64,000 nt of DNA from NCBI RefSeq assembly GCF_000092405.1, contig NC_014220.1:434001-498000 (forward strand). The letters are read 5' to 3'. Shown here in pieces: positions 9,448 through 18,315 of this stretch; the stretch's first letter is position 1, and each line of letters begins with the position of its first letter. The notes below the pieces were generated by a model. The model did not search any database. It was not told the origin of the DNA and was given only the letters and a program-made list of their open reading frames with translations. A program made the position numbers and the translations under genes. The DNA is from Syntrophothermus lipocalidus DSM 12680 (GTDB lineage: Bacteria > Bacillota > Syntrophomonadia > Syntrophomonadales > Syntrophothermaceae).

Positions 9448-10233
9448 TTGGCTGTGAATATGTTAGATAATCCAATAAATGTCGTATTAGCCGACGACAA
9501 CAAAGAATTCTGCGGCATACTAAAAGATTTTTTTACAAGCGTTTCCGATTTTAATGTGGTGGATGTCTGTTCGAATGGCCTGGAAGTCTTGGAGGTCTTA
9601 GAACAGAAGCCGGTTGATGTTCTACTTTTAGATCTCATCATGCCTCACATGGACGGGATTGGGGTCTTAGAAAAGATGAGGGATTTCAAGGGGCGGCAGC
9701 GACCGAAGGTCATTATTCTCACCGCTTTTGGACAGGAAAACATAACTCAAAGAGCAGTACAGTTGGGTGCCGACTACTACATACTTAAGCCGTTCAACCT
9801 CCAGGTGTTGGGGGAACGGGTAAGGCAGGTGGCGAGGAACAGATCAGATTCTGTTCCCAAGCCGGTACCCGTAACCAAAAGAGATTTGGAGATCGAAATC
9901 ACCCGTATCATTCACGAGATAGGGGTTCCGGCGCACGTCAAAGGTTACCAATACTTGCGGGACGCGATAATATTGGTAGTGGATGAGATCAGTTACCTGG
10001 GAGCTATAACTAAGGAGCTTTATCCGGCAATCGCGATGAAGTACGGGACTACCCCTAGCAGGGTAGAGAGGGCTATACGCCATGCCATCGAGTTAGCTTG
10101 GGACCGGGGGGACATAGAAAAGCTGAACAAGCTTTTCGGATACACAGTTAACGGAGATCGTGGTAAACCGACTAACTCCGAGTTCATCGCCATCATCGCC
10201 GATCGGTTGAGACTGGAAACCAAGGTGAGCTGA
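9448..10233 (+). CDS. spo0A: Sporulation master regulator Spo0A
   Basis: Response regulator of 261 residues. The receiver domain has the acidic pocket ADDN, the phosphoacceptor Asp in [12 protein letters not shown], the Thr in ILTAFGQ and the Lys in YYILKPF. The C-terminal effector domain carries the near-invariant Spo0A recognition-helix region ([19 protein letters not shown]). The start is TTG after GGGAGGGGAAGA; an ATG four codons later is possible. It commits the cell to sporulation when phosphorylated through a phosphorelay. It is followed by a large palindrome. Confidence 0.97.
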   Translation: MAVNMLDNPINVVLADDNKEFCGILKDFFTSVSDFNVVDVCSNGLEVLEVLEQKPVDVLLLDLIMPHMDGIGVLEKMRDFKGRQRPKVIILTAFGQENITQRAVQLGADYYILKPFNLQVLGERVRQVARNRSDSVPKPVPVTKRDLEIEITRIIHEIGVPAHVKGYQYLRDAIILVVDEISYLGAITKELYPAIAMKYGTTPSRVERAIRHAIELAWDRGDIEKLNKLFGYTVNGDRGKPTNSEFIAIIADRLRLETKVS

Positions 10234-10242
10234 AGGAGGGTA

Positions 10243-10306
10243 AACCAGGGGGACGGTTCCTGCGGTTTATTTTCGAAAATAAACCGCAGGAACCGTCCCC
10301 CTGGTT
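10243..10306. repeat. Perfect 64-bp palindrome (GGGGGACGGTTCC type)
   Basis: Two 32-nt arms are exactly complementary with no unpaired loop; the centre is TTTTCGAAAA at 10270-10279. Each arm contains GGGGGACGGTTCC. It begins 10 nt after the spo0A stop. As RNA it would form a very stable hairpin and could end spo0A transcription, although there is no long T run. Similar GGGGACGGTTC palindromes occur as dispersed repeats in other bacteria, so it may be a mobile-type repeat instead. Confidence 0.85.
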
Positions 10307-10399
10307 GATTGTTGCACTTATGGAGACTCTGGTTTATATTATTTTAAGCGTTGTTAAATATTAGCTACTGTCGAGAAAGAAACAGCTAGAGGTGGTATC

Positions 10400-11353
10400 A
10401 TGAGGATTTTAGTCTTCGGATTAGGGGCTTTGGGGACAGTTTACGCTTGTCTTCTAAAGAATGCCGGTCATTTCGTAGTTGGGATTGACCGGGAACCTGT
10501 GGTGTCGCGGGTTAAAACACAAGGGCTCGGAATCACCGGGATTTGGGGTGAGCACACGGCCTTTCTAGACGAAGTGGCGAGTACGGTAGATGAGGTTCAG
10601 GCGAGGAGTTTCGACTTGATAGTTCTAACCGTCAAGTCTTTCGATACGGCTGAGGCTGCGTCAAAGCTGGTTGGCCTGGCCGGGGCGGGCACGTACGTCG
10701 TACTGGCCCAGAACGGATACGGGAACTACGAGGCTGCTTCCGCTTTTCTTCCTCCCGAACAGCTCATCGTAGCCCGGGTGATATTTGGATCAGAAACATT
10801 AGAACCGGGGAAGGCCAAAGTTACCGTAATTGCGGACGACGTGGTTATTGGTTCACCTCAGAATCTGATCAGTGAAGAAGTTTTAGCTGAAATAGCAGAG
10901 CAGTTTTCGACCTGCGGTATCCCCACGCGGGCTTCGAACGAGGTCATGAAATATGTATGGGGGAAGATAATCTACAATTCGGCCTTGAACTCCTTGGGAG
11001 CTATCCTCGAAGTTCCTTATGGCAAGCTGGCAGAAAATAAGTACACTGCCGGATTGATGGATGCGATGATCGACGAGATTTTCGCTGTTCTGGAGGCTTC
11101 TGGGGAAACGACTTTGTGGGCTGATGCGGGTGCCTATCGTCAGGCTTTTTACGGGCAAATGGTGCCTTCGACTGCTCAGCATCATGCTTCTATGTTGCAG
11201 GACATACAGCGGGGACGGAAGACTGAAATCGATGCTCTCAACGGGGCGGTAGTGGAGTTGGGAATGAAGCTCGGCATCGATACCCCGGTCAACCGGGTTA
11301 TTGTTTCCCTGGTAAAGGCCAAGGAGGAATTGAGTAGGCAACGAGTCGAGTAA
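10400..11353 (+). CDS. panE: 2-dehydropantoate 2-reductase (ketopantoate reductase)
   Basis: A 317-residue NADPH-dependent reductase that makes pantoate for pantothenate and CoA. The N-terminal Rossmann motif is VFGLGALGTVYACLLKNAGH. The central region contains LTVKSFDT and AQNGYGN, and the C-terminal ketopantoate domain has the conserved lysine in YVWGKIIYNSALNSLGA. The ATG follows AGAGGTGG. It is a single gene with about 165-190 nt on each side. PanE-like proteins include paralogues with other 2-oxoacid substrates, so the pantothenate role is likely but not certain. Confidence 0.85.
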   Translation: MRILVFGLGALGTVYACLLKNAGHFVVGIDREPVVSRVKTQGLGITGIWGEHTAFLDEVASTVDEVQARSFDLIVLTVKSFDTAEAASKLVGLAGAGTYVVLAQNGYGNYEAASAFLPPEQLIVARVIFGSETLEPGKAKVTVIADDVVIGSPQNLISEEVLAEIAEQFSTCGIPTRASNEVMKYVWGKIIYNSALNSLGAILEVPYGKLAENKYTAGLMDAMIDEIFAVLEASGETTLWADAGAYRQAFYGQMVPSTAQHHASMLQDIQRGRKTEIDALNGAVVELGMKLGIDTPVNRVIVSLVKAKEELSRQRVE

Positions 11354-11460
11354 CAGTGAGCCTTACTTGGATTGCCAAAACATACCAAAGGGATGAGGTT
11401 GTCGGTCGTGTTTTTAGCAAGCCTACTGGAGAACGCTCTTTACCTTAAAGGGGTCGGATT

Positions 11461-11489
11461 TGGACAGGCGGGGGATAAGGTGCTATGAT
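11461..11489 (+). promoter_or_regulatory. Sigma-A-type promoter upstream of steA
   Basis: TGGACA (11461-11466) and TATGAT (11484-11489) are separated by 17 nt, each one base from consensus. Transcription would begin near 11496, about 60 nt before the chosen start of the SteA-like gene. Confidence 0.5.
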
Positions 11490-11556
11490 TTAGGCAAAGG
11501 ATTCGAGAAGCGAGGACCAGCCTGGCTACAGTACAGGCGAAGTGGAAGGTGATAGT

Positions 11557-12678
11557 TTGCACTTGAAAGGGAAAGCGCGTTTAGATAAAAGGACCAAGAA
11601 CCTGGTGAAGCGCCTGCGGAGGAATGAAATCGCGGTCATTGATCACGATGACATAGATGAGGTGGCGGCTGCAAGCCTCATAGAAGCTCATCCCCAGGCG
11701 GTGGTGAATGCTGACCTCTCAATCACCGGGAAATACCCGACCAACGGGGTTTTAAATATACTCAAAGCCGGTATTCCGGTCATCGACGGCGTAGGGCCTC
11801 GAGTCTTTGAAGAAGTTAAGGAAGGGGCTACTGTAGAGATACGGGACGGAGAGATTTACTGCAACCGGCGCTTTATTTGTAAGGGTAAGGTTCTCGGCAT
11901 AAAGGACGTGGAAGAAAAACTCAAAGAAGCCAGGCACAATTTGACCGAAGAACTGGATCGGTTTGTGGAAAACACCCTTGAGTATGCAAAGAAGGAAAAA
12001 GGTATCTTGCTCAACAACGTGACCTTGCCCCAGTTAAGAACCAGGATCAAAGGCAGGCACGTTTTGATAGTAGTGAGAGGCAAGAACTATAAGGAAGATC
12101 TAAAAGCCATTAGTACCTATATAGAAGAAGAAAAGCCGGTTCTCATCGGGGTGGATGGGGGAGCTGACGCCCTTTTAGAATCAGGTTACAAACCGGATAT
12201 TATTGTTGGGGATATGGACAGCGTATCGGATCAGGCCCTCAAGTGTGGAGCCGAACTGATAGTACATGCTTACCCTGACGGCCGGGCTCCGGGTTTGGAA
12301 AGGGTGCAAGGGATGGATTTGCCAGCCAAAATCTTGCCCATGCCCGGAACCAGTGAAGACGTAGCCATGATTTTGGCCTATGAAAACGGAGCTGAGCTTC
12401 TGGTAGCGGTCGGAACTCATTCCAATATGCTGGATTTCTTAGAAAAAGGCCGAAAAGGGATGGCCAGCACTTTTTTGGTACGGCTGAAGGTGGGCTCCAT
12501 TTTGGTGGATGCCAAGGGCGTGAGCCAGCTATACCGCCAGCATCTTCGGGTTAAATATCTTTTGCAATTACTGGTCGCTGCCTTTATACCGATTTTAGTC
12601 CTTATATGGGTATCGCCTTCTACCAAGCCTTTGTTGAGGCTGATCAGTCTGCAGTTGAAGCTACTGTTTAATTTGTAG
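11557..12678 (+). CDS. SteA-like putative cytokinetic ring protein
   Basis: A 373-residue protein of the SteA family (thiamin-pyrophosphokinase-like catalytic fold, related to DUF115-type proteins). Seen directly are ITGKYPTNGVLNILKAGIPV near residue 55, GVDGGADALLESGYKPDIIV near 205 followed by GDMDSV, and a C-terminal membrane segment (LLQLLVAAFIPILVLIWVSP). SteA of Corynebacterium was linked to cell division together with its partner SteB. I chose TTG 11557 because GGAAGGTG lies 5 nt before it; a GTG at 11542 is the upstream alternative. The next gene encodes the SteB/MctB-like partner. Confidence 0.75.
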   Translation: MHLKGKARLDKRTKNLVKRLRRNEIAVIDHDDIDEVAAASLIEAHPQAVVNADLSITGKYPTNGVLNILKAGIPVIDGVGPRVFEEVKEGATVEIRDGEIYCNRRFICKGKVLGIKDVEEKLKEARHNLTEELDRFVENTLEYAKKEKGILLNNVTLPQLRTRIKGRHVLIVVRGKNYKEDLKAISTYIEEEKPVLIGVDGGADALLESGYKPDIIVGDMDSVSDQALKCGAELIVHAYPDGRAPGLERVQGMDLPAKILPMPGTSEDVAMILAYENGAELLVAVGTHSNMLDFLEKGRKGMASTFLVRLKVGSILVDAKGVSQLYRQHLRVKYLLQLLVAAFIPILVLIWVSPSTKPLLRLISLQLKLLFNL

Positions 12679-12711
12679 CTCCTACAAAACATGCTGCATC
12701 AGGAGTGAAGT

Positions 12712-13617
12712 TTGTTTATGATGGACATACGGTACCACATAGCCACGTTGATAGCCATCTTTTTGGCGCTGGGAGTTGGCATACTTGTTGGGAGTACCGT
12801 GGTTGGCAGTGATGTTTTGAATGACCAGCAAAAAAAGATGATTGATCAACTGGAGAAACAATTTGAGGTCCTGAGACAAAAGGAAGAAGACCTCACAACC
12901 CGCGTCGAATTCATGAACGGGTTGCTCAGACATTACGAGGACTTCACCGAGGCGCTGCTTCCCTCTATCGTGGAGAACCGGCTGGCGGGTATGAAAGTGG
13001 CCTTAGTAGTTTCAGGGGGGCTTGATATTCCTTCGGGAGCTTTGAACTCGCTGTCCTTGGCCGGGGCTAGGATCGTTTCGACTACGGTGATCTTACCGGG
13101 GATTAACCTTTCCAGCGATTCTTTACGTTCGAAGCTGGCTGCTGCTTATGGAGTTGGAGACAAAACTTCGCCGGAAGAGTTGAGGATTCAGGTCGGAAAA
13201 ACCATAGGGGATATTATACTCAACCACGATGTTCAAGAGATTAAGCGCCTGTTGGAACAGAACGACCTGGTGAAATTTAACGGGGATTACAGTATCCTCC
13301 CGGACGCGGTAATCGTGATGGGAGGGGCTAGCAGCCTCGATTATTATTTCCCTGAAACTATAGACGTACCCATAATAAACAATGTATCGGGGGCGGGAGT
13401 CAGGGTTCTAGGGGTAGAAGTCTCGGATGTCAAGTACTCGTATATGCAAGTTTACCAGGCCCAGAAGATTACCACCGTGGATGACATTGACCTTATCCCG
13501 GGACAGGTGTCGCTGGTTCTGGCAATGGCAGGCGAATCCGGAGACTATGGGGTGAAACCCACTGCCAAGAAGTTCATGCCGTCTCTACCGCCGGGATACG
13601 CGGGAGGCAATCGATGA
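12712..13617 (+). CDS. MctB/SteB-like membrane-anchored protein (PF11382)
   Basis: A 301-residue protein with a single N-terminal membrane helix (ATLIAIFLALGVGILVGSTV, about residues 10-30), a short coiled coil (DQLEKQFEVLRQKEEDL) and a large outer domain. This layout matches the family called copper transporter MctB in mycobacteria and SteB in corynebacteria. No Cys- or Met-rich copper site is apparent, so the copper role is doubtful here; a partnership with the adjacent SteA-like protein is more likely. TTG 12712 or ATG 12718 could be the start, after AGGAGTGAAG. Confidence 0.7.
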   Translation: MFMMDIRYHIATLIAIFLALGVGILVGSTVVGSDVLNDQQKKMIDQLEKQFEVLRQKEEDLTTRVEFMNGLLRHYEDFTEALLPSIVENRLAGMKVALVVSGGLDIPSGALNSLSLAGARIVSTTVILPGINLSSDSLRSKLAAAYGVGDKTSPEELRIQVGKTIGDIILNHDVQEIKRLLEQNDLVKFNGDYSILPDAVIVMGGASSLDYYFPETIDVPIINNVSGAGVRVLGVEVSDVKYSYMQVYQAQKITTVDDIDLIPGQVSLVLAMAGESGDYGVKPTAKKFMPSLPPGYAGGNR

Positions 13618-14288
13618 AAACGGTTACGGTTGTAATACCTGCATACAACGAAGAAACGAGAATCGGGAGTACCGTGCGGGCGGTTAGGGAAAGCGAGTTT
13701 GCTGACCAGATATTGGTAATGGACGACGGGTCGCAAGACAAAACGGCGGTGATAGCCAGGGGGGAAGGAGCAGAAGTAATCGAACTCAAGCCTAACCGCG
13801 GCAAAGGGGAAGCCTTGAATCGGGCTGTGCCACACATAAAAGGGGACATCGTCTTGTTTCTGGATGCGGATCTCGGGGATTCGGCAAGGCAGGGCCAGCT
13901 ATTGGTCAAGCCGATACTGGAGGGTGAAGCAGATATAACTATCGCTCGTTTTCCACCCCCTAAGAAAAAAGGCGGGTTCGGGTTAGTAAAGGGATTGGCC
14001 GCCTGGGGGCTTAAGAGGGCGGGGATGGAGGCCCGAGAGCCCTTGAGCGGGCAAAGGGCTATGAGCAAGACTGTTCTTATGGACTTGTTGCCTTTTTCTC
14101 CTGGTTTTGGAGTGGAGCTGGGGATGTCATTGCGCGCTTTGGCACGGGGGTACAGGCTGCTAGAGGTTGATACCACTATGACCCATGCAGAAACCGGGAG
14201 AGATGTAAAAGGGTTTGTGCACCGAGGCAGGCAGTTTTGGGATGTACTGAAAGTGATTCTTAAGGAGGCAAAGGGGGGGCCTTGTTGA
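13614..14288 (+). CDS. Family 2 glycosyltransferase
   Basis: A 224-residue GT-A fold transferase. It starts with VTVVIPAYNEETRIGSTVRA, has the nucleotide-binding aspartate in MDDGSQDKT and the metal-binding DXD in FLDADLGD near residue 84. No membrane helices are seen, unlike dolichol-phosphate mannosyltransferases. The ATG overlaps the stop of the MctB/SteB-like gene by 4 nt. The acceptor is unknown; the next gene, a polyprenyl-phosphate sugar transferase relative, makes an envelope glycan plausible. Confidence 0.85.
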   Translation: MKTVTVVIPAYNEETRIGSTVRAVRESEFADQILVMDDGSQDKTAVIARGEGAEVIELKPNRGKGEALNRAVPHIKGDIVLFLDADLGDSARQGQLLVKPILEGEADITIARFPPPKKKGGFGLVKGLAAWGLKRAGMEAREPLSGQRAMSKTVLMDLLPFSPGFGVELGMSLRALARGYRLLEVDTTMTHAETGRDVKGFVHRGRQFWDVLKVILKEAKGGPC

Positions 14289-15121
14289 ATGCTACATCGT
14301 CGCTAGGGTTGGCGGCAGGGGCGGCTTTTGCGACCGAGTTATTGATATTGTTTTTTCTTTTGCGCTTTATGAGCAGGCACCGCGTGACTGCTCCGAACTA
14401 TCGGGGAATCGAGATTCCGATAGCGATCGGGGTTTCTTTCCCGGCCACCTTGTTTGTGGTGTTCATGGTAGAACGTATTCTCGGCGTCTATCCAGGAGGA
14501 GAGGCAGGCGTATACCTGGCTGCGGTAACCGGAATATCACTTCTGGGGTTCATAGATGACTTAATAGGTACCCGCGATACCTTGGGATTTCGGGGACACA
14601 TACGCAAACTATTCCACGGGGAGCTCACCACTGGCGGCCTGAAAGCGGTCGGAGGCGGGATTATCGCAGTTTACGCGTCTGCTCTACTCTTTAAGTCATG
14701 GCAGGATATACTGGTAAACGCCTTGGTAATGGCTCTTTTCGCTAACCTCATTAACCTTCTCGATTTAAGACCAGGGCGGGCTATCAAGGGGTTTCTGGTC
14801 CTATTTGTTATTTTATTTTTTGCAGCTAAATCCGACCTTTTTCTTTTTTTACCTCTACTTGCCGCAGTCCTCGCCTATTTTCCGTTTGACTTGAAGGCCA
14901 AGGCGATGATGGGTGATTCTGGGTCGAACGTTTTGGGGTTTACTCTGGGCCTGATGTGCGCTATGAGGATGAATATGCCTTTCCGACTAGGGTTTTTAGG
15001 ATTCCTTATTGTAGCCCATCTTTTTACGGAGCGGTATTCTCTTACGGAGATAATCGAACGGTGTGCGTTGTTGCGCTATTTAGACAACCTGGGAAGGGGT
15101 GGTGAACGGCGTGGCGAATAA
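14282..15121 (+). CDS. MraY/WecA-like phospho-sugar transferase
   Basis: A 279-residue polytopic membrane protein of the polyprenyl-phosphate N-acetylhexosamine-1-phosphate transferase superfamily. Family motifs are visible: GFIDDLIGTRDTLG (Asp pair near residue 97), the NLINLLDLRPGRAIKG segment and MMGDSGSNVLGF near 210. It is shorter than MraY (about 320), and the NLLDLRPGRA segment departs from the usual NLTDGLDGL. It may therefore be a divergent paralogue rather than the essential peptidoglycan enzyme. The TTG start overlaps the glycosyltransferase gene by 7 nt. Confidence 0.78.
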   Translation: MLNATSSLGLAAGAAFATELLILFFLLRFMSRHRVTAPNYRGIEIPIAIGVSFPATLFVVFMVERILGVYPGGEAGVYLAAVTGISLLGFIDDLIGTRDTLGFRGHIRKLFHGELTTGGLKAVGGGIIAVYASALLFKSWQDILVNALVMALFANLINLLDLRPGRAIKGFLVLFVILFFAAKSDLFLFLPLLAAVLAYFPFDLKAKAMMGDSGSNVLGFTLGLMCAMRMNMPFRLGFLGFLIVAHLFTERYSLTEIIERCALLRYLDNLGRGGERRGE

Positions 15122-16241
15122 AGAACGCATCCTGGCCGAGTTTTTAGAGCTCGTGCAGGTAGATTCGGAGTCGGGACGCGAGGGACGGTTGAAGGAGCTT
15201 TTGAAGGAAAAGCTCGGGGATTTAGGGCTGACGGTGATTGAAGATAAGGCTGGAAAAGAGACGGAGGGCGATTCGGGTAATCTCATCGCAAGCTTAGAAG
15301 GTACGACAAATAAGCCTGCTATACTGTTTTGCGCGCACATGGACACGGTTAAGCCGGGGGTTGGAGTAAAACCGGTCATCAGGGATGGTGCCGTATACTC
15401 CAGAGAAGGCACGGTTTTGGGGGCAGACGATAAAGCCGGCATTGCAGCTATTCTGGAAGGGCTGAGAGTGGCTGAGGAACAGGGCTTGGCCAGGCCTCCA
15501 ATCGAGGTCGTATTCACGGTTTCTGAAGAGCGGGGACTAATGGGTTCAAAACACCTCGATTTCTCCGTTCTCAAGGCTAGACAAGCGTACGTGCTGGACA
15601 GCGTGGGAGAACCGGGAACCATAGTAATTCGGGCTCCGCGCCAAAACGAGCTGGAATTCCGGGTTTACGGTAAAGCAGCCCATGCCGGTATCAATCCGGA
15701 AGACGGTATAAACGCTATTCACGTTGCCGCCAAAGCTTTGGCGGGAATGAGGATCGGCCGTATCGATGAAGAAACCACATGTAATCTGGGCACGGTTGAG
15801 GGCGGCAAAGCCCGAAACATCGTTGCCGATTACTGCTGTATCGGAGGAGAAGTGCGCAGCCTCTCACCGGAGAAACTGGAGCGGGTTACGGCGGAAATGG
15901 TCAAGCATTTCCAAGAGGAGGTCGGAAGGTACGGGGCCAGGAGTGAGGTTCGGGTGAATCTCTTGTATCCCGAAATGAACCTCGACCCGGAGGAGCCGGT
16001 AGTGGCATTGGCCAAGCAGGCAGCCCGGAACCTGGGCAAGGTACCGAATTTGATAAAGACCGGGGGAGGAAGTGATGCCAGCATTTTTAACGGTCACGGC
16101 ATCCGCTGCGTAAACCTCGGTATCGGTATGGAGGCAGTGCACACTGCCGAGGAACATATACGGATAGAGGACCTGGTAGATACTGCCCGCTTGGTGGTAG
16201 AGATTATAAGGGAAGCAGGGAGACGGGTTGATCCGGATTAA
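15111..16241 (+). CDS. M20 family peptidase (PepT-like)
   Basis: Cytoplasmic zinc metallopeptidase of about 376 residues. The metal ligands are seen in FCAHMDTV, LGADDKAGIAA and FTVSEERGLMGS, and the dimerisation domain insert (YGKAAHAGINPEDGINAIHV) follows. The last ligand is in MEAVHTAEEHI. This pattern matches tripeptidase-like M20 proteins. The start is uncertain: GTG at 15099, 15102 and 15111 share the GGGAAGGGG site, and 15111 leaves the best spacing. It overlaps the previous gene and is followed by DUF3866 with a 14-nt overlap. Confidence 0.85.
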   Translation: MANKERILAEFLELVQVDSESGREGRLKELLKEKLGDLGLTVIEDKAGKETEGDSGNLIASLEGTTNKPAILFCAHMDTVKPGVGVKPVIRDGAVYSREGTVLGADDKAGIAAILEGLRVAEEQGLARPPIEVVFTVSEERGLMGSKHLDFSVLKARQAYVLDSVGEPGTIVIRAPRQNELEFRVYGKAAHAGINPEDGINAIHVAAKALAGMRIGRIDEETTCNLGTVEGGKARNIVADYCCIGGEVRSLSPEKLERVTAEMVKHFQEEVGRYGARSEVRVNLLYPEMNLDPEEPVVALAKQAARNLGKVPNLIKTGGGSDASIFNGHGIRCVNLGIGMEAVHTAEEHIRIEDLVDTARLVVEIIREAGRRVDPD

Positions 16242-17322
16242 GAGGGGCACGGTTACAGAAGTCACAGGTAAGAGGAGAGGTATTACCGAACTTGTGGTCA
16301 TGGTCGAGGGGCGAAAAGAGCCGGCCGTCAGTTACGACGACCTGATCGGTGAGGTAACAATAGGAGACGAAGTATTGTTGAACACGACCGCAGTGAGTTT
16401 GGGCTTGGGAAGCGGCGGAGTTCATTTTGTCATGGCTTCTTTGGCTGGCGGGGAGAAAGAGTTGACAGGAAAAGGACACATTATGAAACTTCGTTACACC
16501 CCTTTGCAGGTGAAAGTTTTGGCGGTGGAAGAAGAAGACAGTCCCTACCGCGATATCATGGCCAGAGCCGACAGTCTGGAAGGATGTCCGGTGCTGGTGG
16601 GTACTCTTCATTCGGCTTTGGCACCGGTTTGTGCGGTCCTCAAGGCTACCGCGGACTTGAAGGTAGCCTATATTATGACGGACGGGGCTAGCTTGCCTCT
16701 CGTATTCAGCCGGAGCGTGGCCGAGCTGAAAGGAAAAGGACTATTGGACGGGACGGTGACCTGCGGTCACGCCTTTGGCGGCGACTTGGAGGCTGTTAAC
16801 TACTATTCCGGTTTGTTGGCGGCACGGTGGGTGTTGGGGGCCGATGTCATAGTAGTATCTATGGGACCTGGAATAGTCGGGACGGGAACAAAATGGGGAT
16901 ATACGGGTATAGAACAAGGCGAGATTCTGAATGCGGTTGCCACCCTGGGGGGGATACCGGTGGCCATACCCAGGATAGGTTTTGCCGATCCCCGGGCCCG
17001 TCATCGCGGCGTAAGCCACCATACCTTGACTGTTCTTTCCCGGGTGTGTAAGGTGGAATGCCTGGTCCCTCTGCCGGTACTGGACCAGGCCAAAATGGGG
17101 GAAATACTGAGCGTCATAGACAGAGAGAAACTGCGAGAGCGGCACCGGTTCGCGTTGGAAGACGGGAGCGTGGTGAAAGAAGCTGTTTCCAGGTTCGGGT
17201 TGAAGGTGAGCACGATGGGAAGGGACATGGAAAGTGACCCCGAGTTTTTCCTGGCTTGTGGAGCCTGTGCCCGGGCAGCTGTCAAGCTCCTTCGGGGCGA
17301 ACCTTTGAATTACGTAAGATAG
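16228..17322 (+). CDS. DUF3866 family protein
   Basis: A 364-residue protein of a conserved Gram-positive family without a defined activity. The N-terminal 90 residues are beta-rich (VTEVTGKRRGITELVVMVEG). A glycine-rich middle part contains SMGPGIVGTGTKWGYTGIEQ, IPRIGFADPRARHRGVSHHT and, at the end, CGACARAAVKLL. The repeated His and Arg near RARHRGVSHHT suggest a ligand or active site, but I cannot name a reaction. TTG start with AGGGAGACGGG just upstream. Neighbours (M20 peptidase, NUDIX) match those seen in other Clostridia. Confidence 0.75.
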   Translation: MIRIKRGTVTEVTGKRRGITELVVMVEGRKEPAVSYDDLIGEVTIGDEVLLNTTAVSLGLGSGGVHFVMASLAGGEKELTGKGHIMKLRYTPLQVKVLAVEEEDSPYRDIMARADSLEGCPVLVGTLHSALAPVCAVLKATADLKVAYIMTDGASLPLVFSRSVAELKGKGLLDGTVTCGHAFGGDLEAVNYYSGLLAARWVLGADVIVVSMGPGIVGTGTKWGYTGIEQGEILNAVATLGGIPVAIPRIGFADPRARHRGVSHHTLTVLSRVCKVECLVPLPVLDQAKMGEILSVIDREKLRERHRFALEDGSVVKEAVSRFGLKVSTMGRDMESDPEFFLACGACARAAVKLLRGEPLNYVR

Positions 17323-17328
17323 AGCCCC

Positions 17329-17406
17329 AGCCACAGATGCACACACGATAAACACTGATGAACACAGATGTAATTTTGACGCTGATTCACGCAGATAACG
17401 CGAATT
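17329..17406. repeat. Dispersed repeat, third copy (CACAGATG family)
   Basis: AGCCACAGATGCACACA, CACTGATGAACACAGATG and GACGCTGATTCACGCAGAT occur in order directly after the DUF3866 stop. The same elements in reverse order and orientation make up the repeat at 1382-1454. The following 17407-17516 stretch holds nothing I can support. Confidence 0.7.
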
Positions 17407-17516
17407 AAAACCGCTTTGACGAGGAGCAGAGCAGGGTCACGAAACGGAATCTGCCGTCGTCGCTTTTATGTTCTGCACGTAATGCCTTAGATCACATGGG
17501 TGTTTGGGGATGTCTC

Positions 17517-17642
17517 TCAATGCAGGGAGAATCGTATGTAATCGACAAGCTTCATGTCCGGGGGTAGCTTAGACAAGGTTTGCTTTAAATGTTTGACCTT
17601 TCCCACAAGTATAAAACCGTTTTTCAGGCTCACTGTTATCAT
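17517..17642 (-). CDS. Small conserved-looking 41-residue protein
   Basis: Minus-strand reading frame of 41 codons beginning MITVSLKNGFILVGKVKHLK and ending YIRFSLH. An excellent GGAGGTG ribosome site lies 5 nt before the ATG (17648-17654), which is why I report it despite its size. No transmembrane segment or cysteine motif. The pattern suggests a small beta-rich domain, but I do not recognise the family. It lies divergent to the NUDIX gene. Confidence 0.5.
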   Translation of the reverse strand: MITVSLKNGFILVGKVKHLKQTLSKLPPDMKLVDYIRFSLH

Positions 17643-17734
17643 GAGAACACCTCCGTTAGTATTGTTATTGCCTTGAGGAGTGTTTATGCGGGTAAAAAAG
17701 AAAGAATAGTGTTGTGATTTAAGGGGGTTTCGAA

Positions 17735-18304
17735 ATGGATTTTGTGGAAAAGACCCTGCACAGCGATAAGGTTTTTGCAGGGAAGATAATGTCAGTACGG
17801 GTGGATACGGTGCTTCTGCCTGATGGGAAGCAGTCAACGCGGGAGATTGTGGAGCATAACGGGGCGGTAGCGGTAGTGGCGGTTGATTCTGAAGGAGCGG
17901 TGTACCTGGTCAGGCAGTTTCGCAAGCCGGTAGAAGAGGTGTTGTTGGAGATCCCGGCGGGGAAGCTGGAGCCGGGGGAAGATCCCCTGGAATGCGCTCG
18001 TCGGGAGTTGCTGGAAGAAACGGGCCTAGTTGCCCGGGACTGGACGCGGGTTTTTAGATATTATTCGACTCCCGGCTTTACTAGCGAAGTCGTACACGTT
18101 TACGTAGCCAGGGATGTGGAACAGCATGCAGCCGCTCCCGAAAGCGATGAGTTTCTGGAAGTGGTGAAAATGCCTCTGGACGAGGCGTATGAGAAGGTAA
18201 TCGACGGGACCATCAAAGACGGAAAAAGTATAGTGGCCATCCAGCACTTGGTATTGGACGGTCGCAGGGAATCGGTTTCTAAGGACCGAGGGGAGGGTTT
18301 GTAG
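17735..18304 (+). CDS. NUDIX hydrolase, ADP-ribose pyrophosphatase type
   Basis: A 189-residue protein that would cleave ADP-ribose to AMP and ribose 5-phosphate. The complete Nudix box runs from GKLEPGEDPLECARREL into LEETGL near residues 72-94, and RQFRKPVEEVLLEIPAGKLE before it is typical of the ADP-ribose subfamily. The ATG follows AAGGGGG. It is commonly found near DUF3866 and spore-associated genes in Clostridia. Confidence 0.88.
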   Translation: MDFVEKTLHSDKVFAGKIMSVRVDTVLLPDGKQSTREIVEHNGAVAVVAVDSEGAVYLVRQFRKPVEEVLLEIPAGKLEPGEDPLECARRELLEETGLVARDWTRVFRYYSTPGFTSEVVHVYVARDVEQHAAAPESDEFLEVVKMPLDEAYEKVIDGTIKDGKSIVAIQHLVLDGRRESVSKDRGEGL

Positions 18305-18315
18305 GCCATCCTTGC

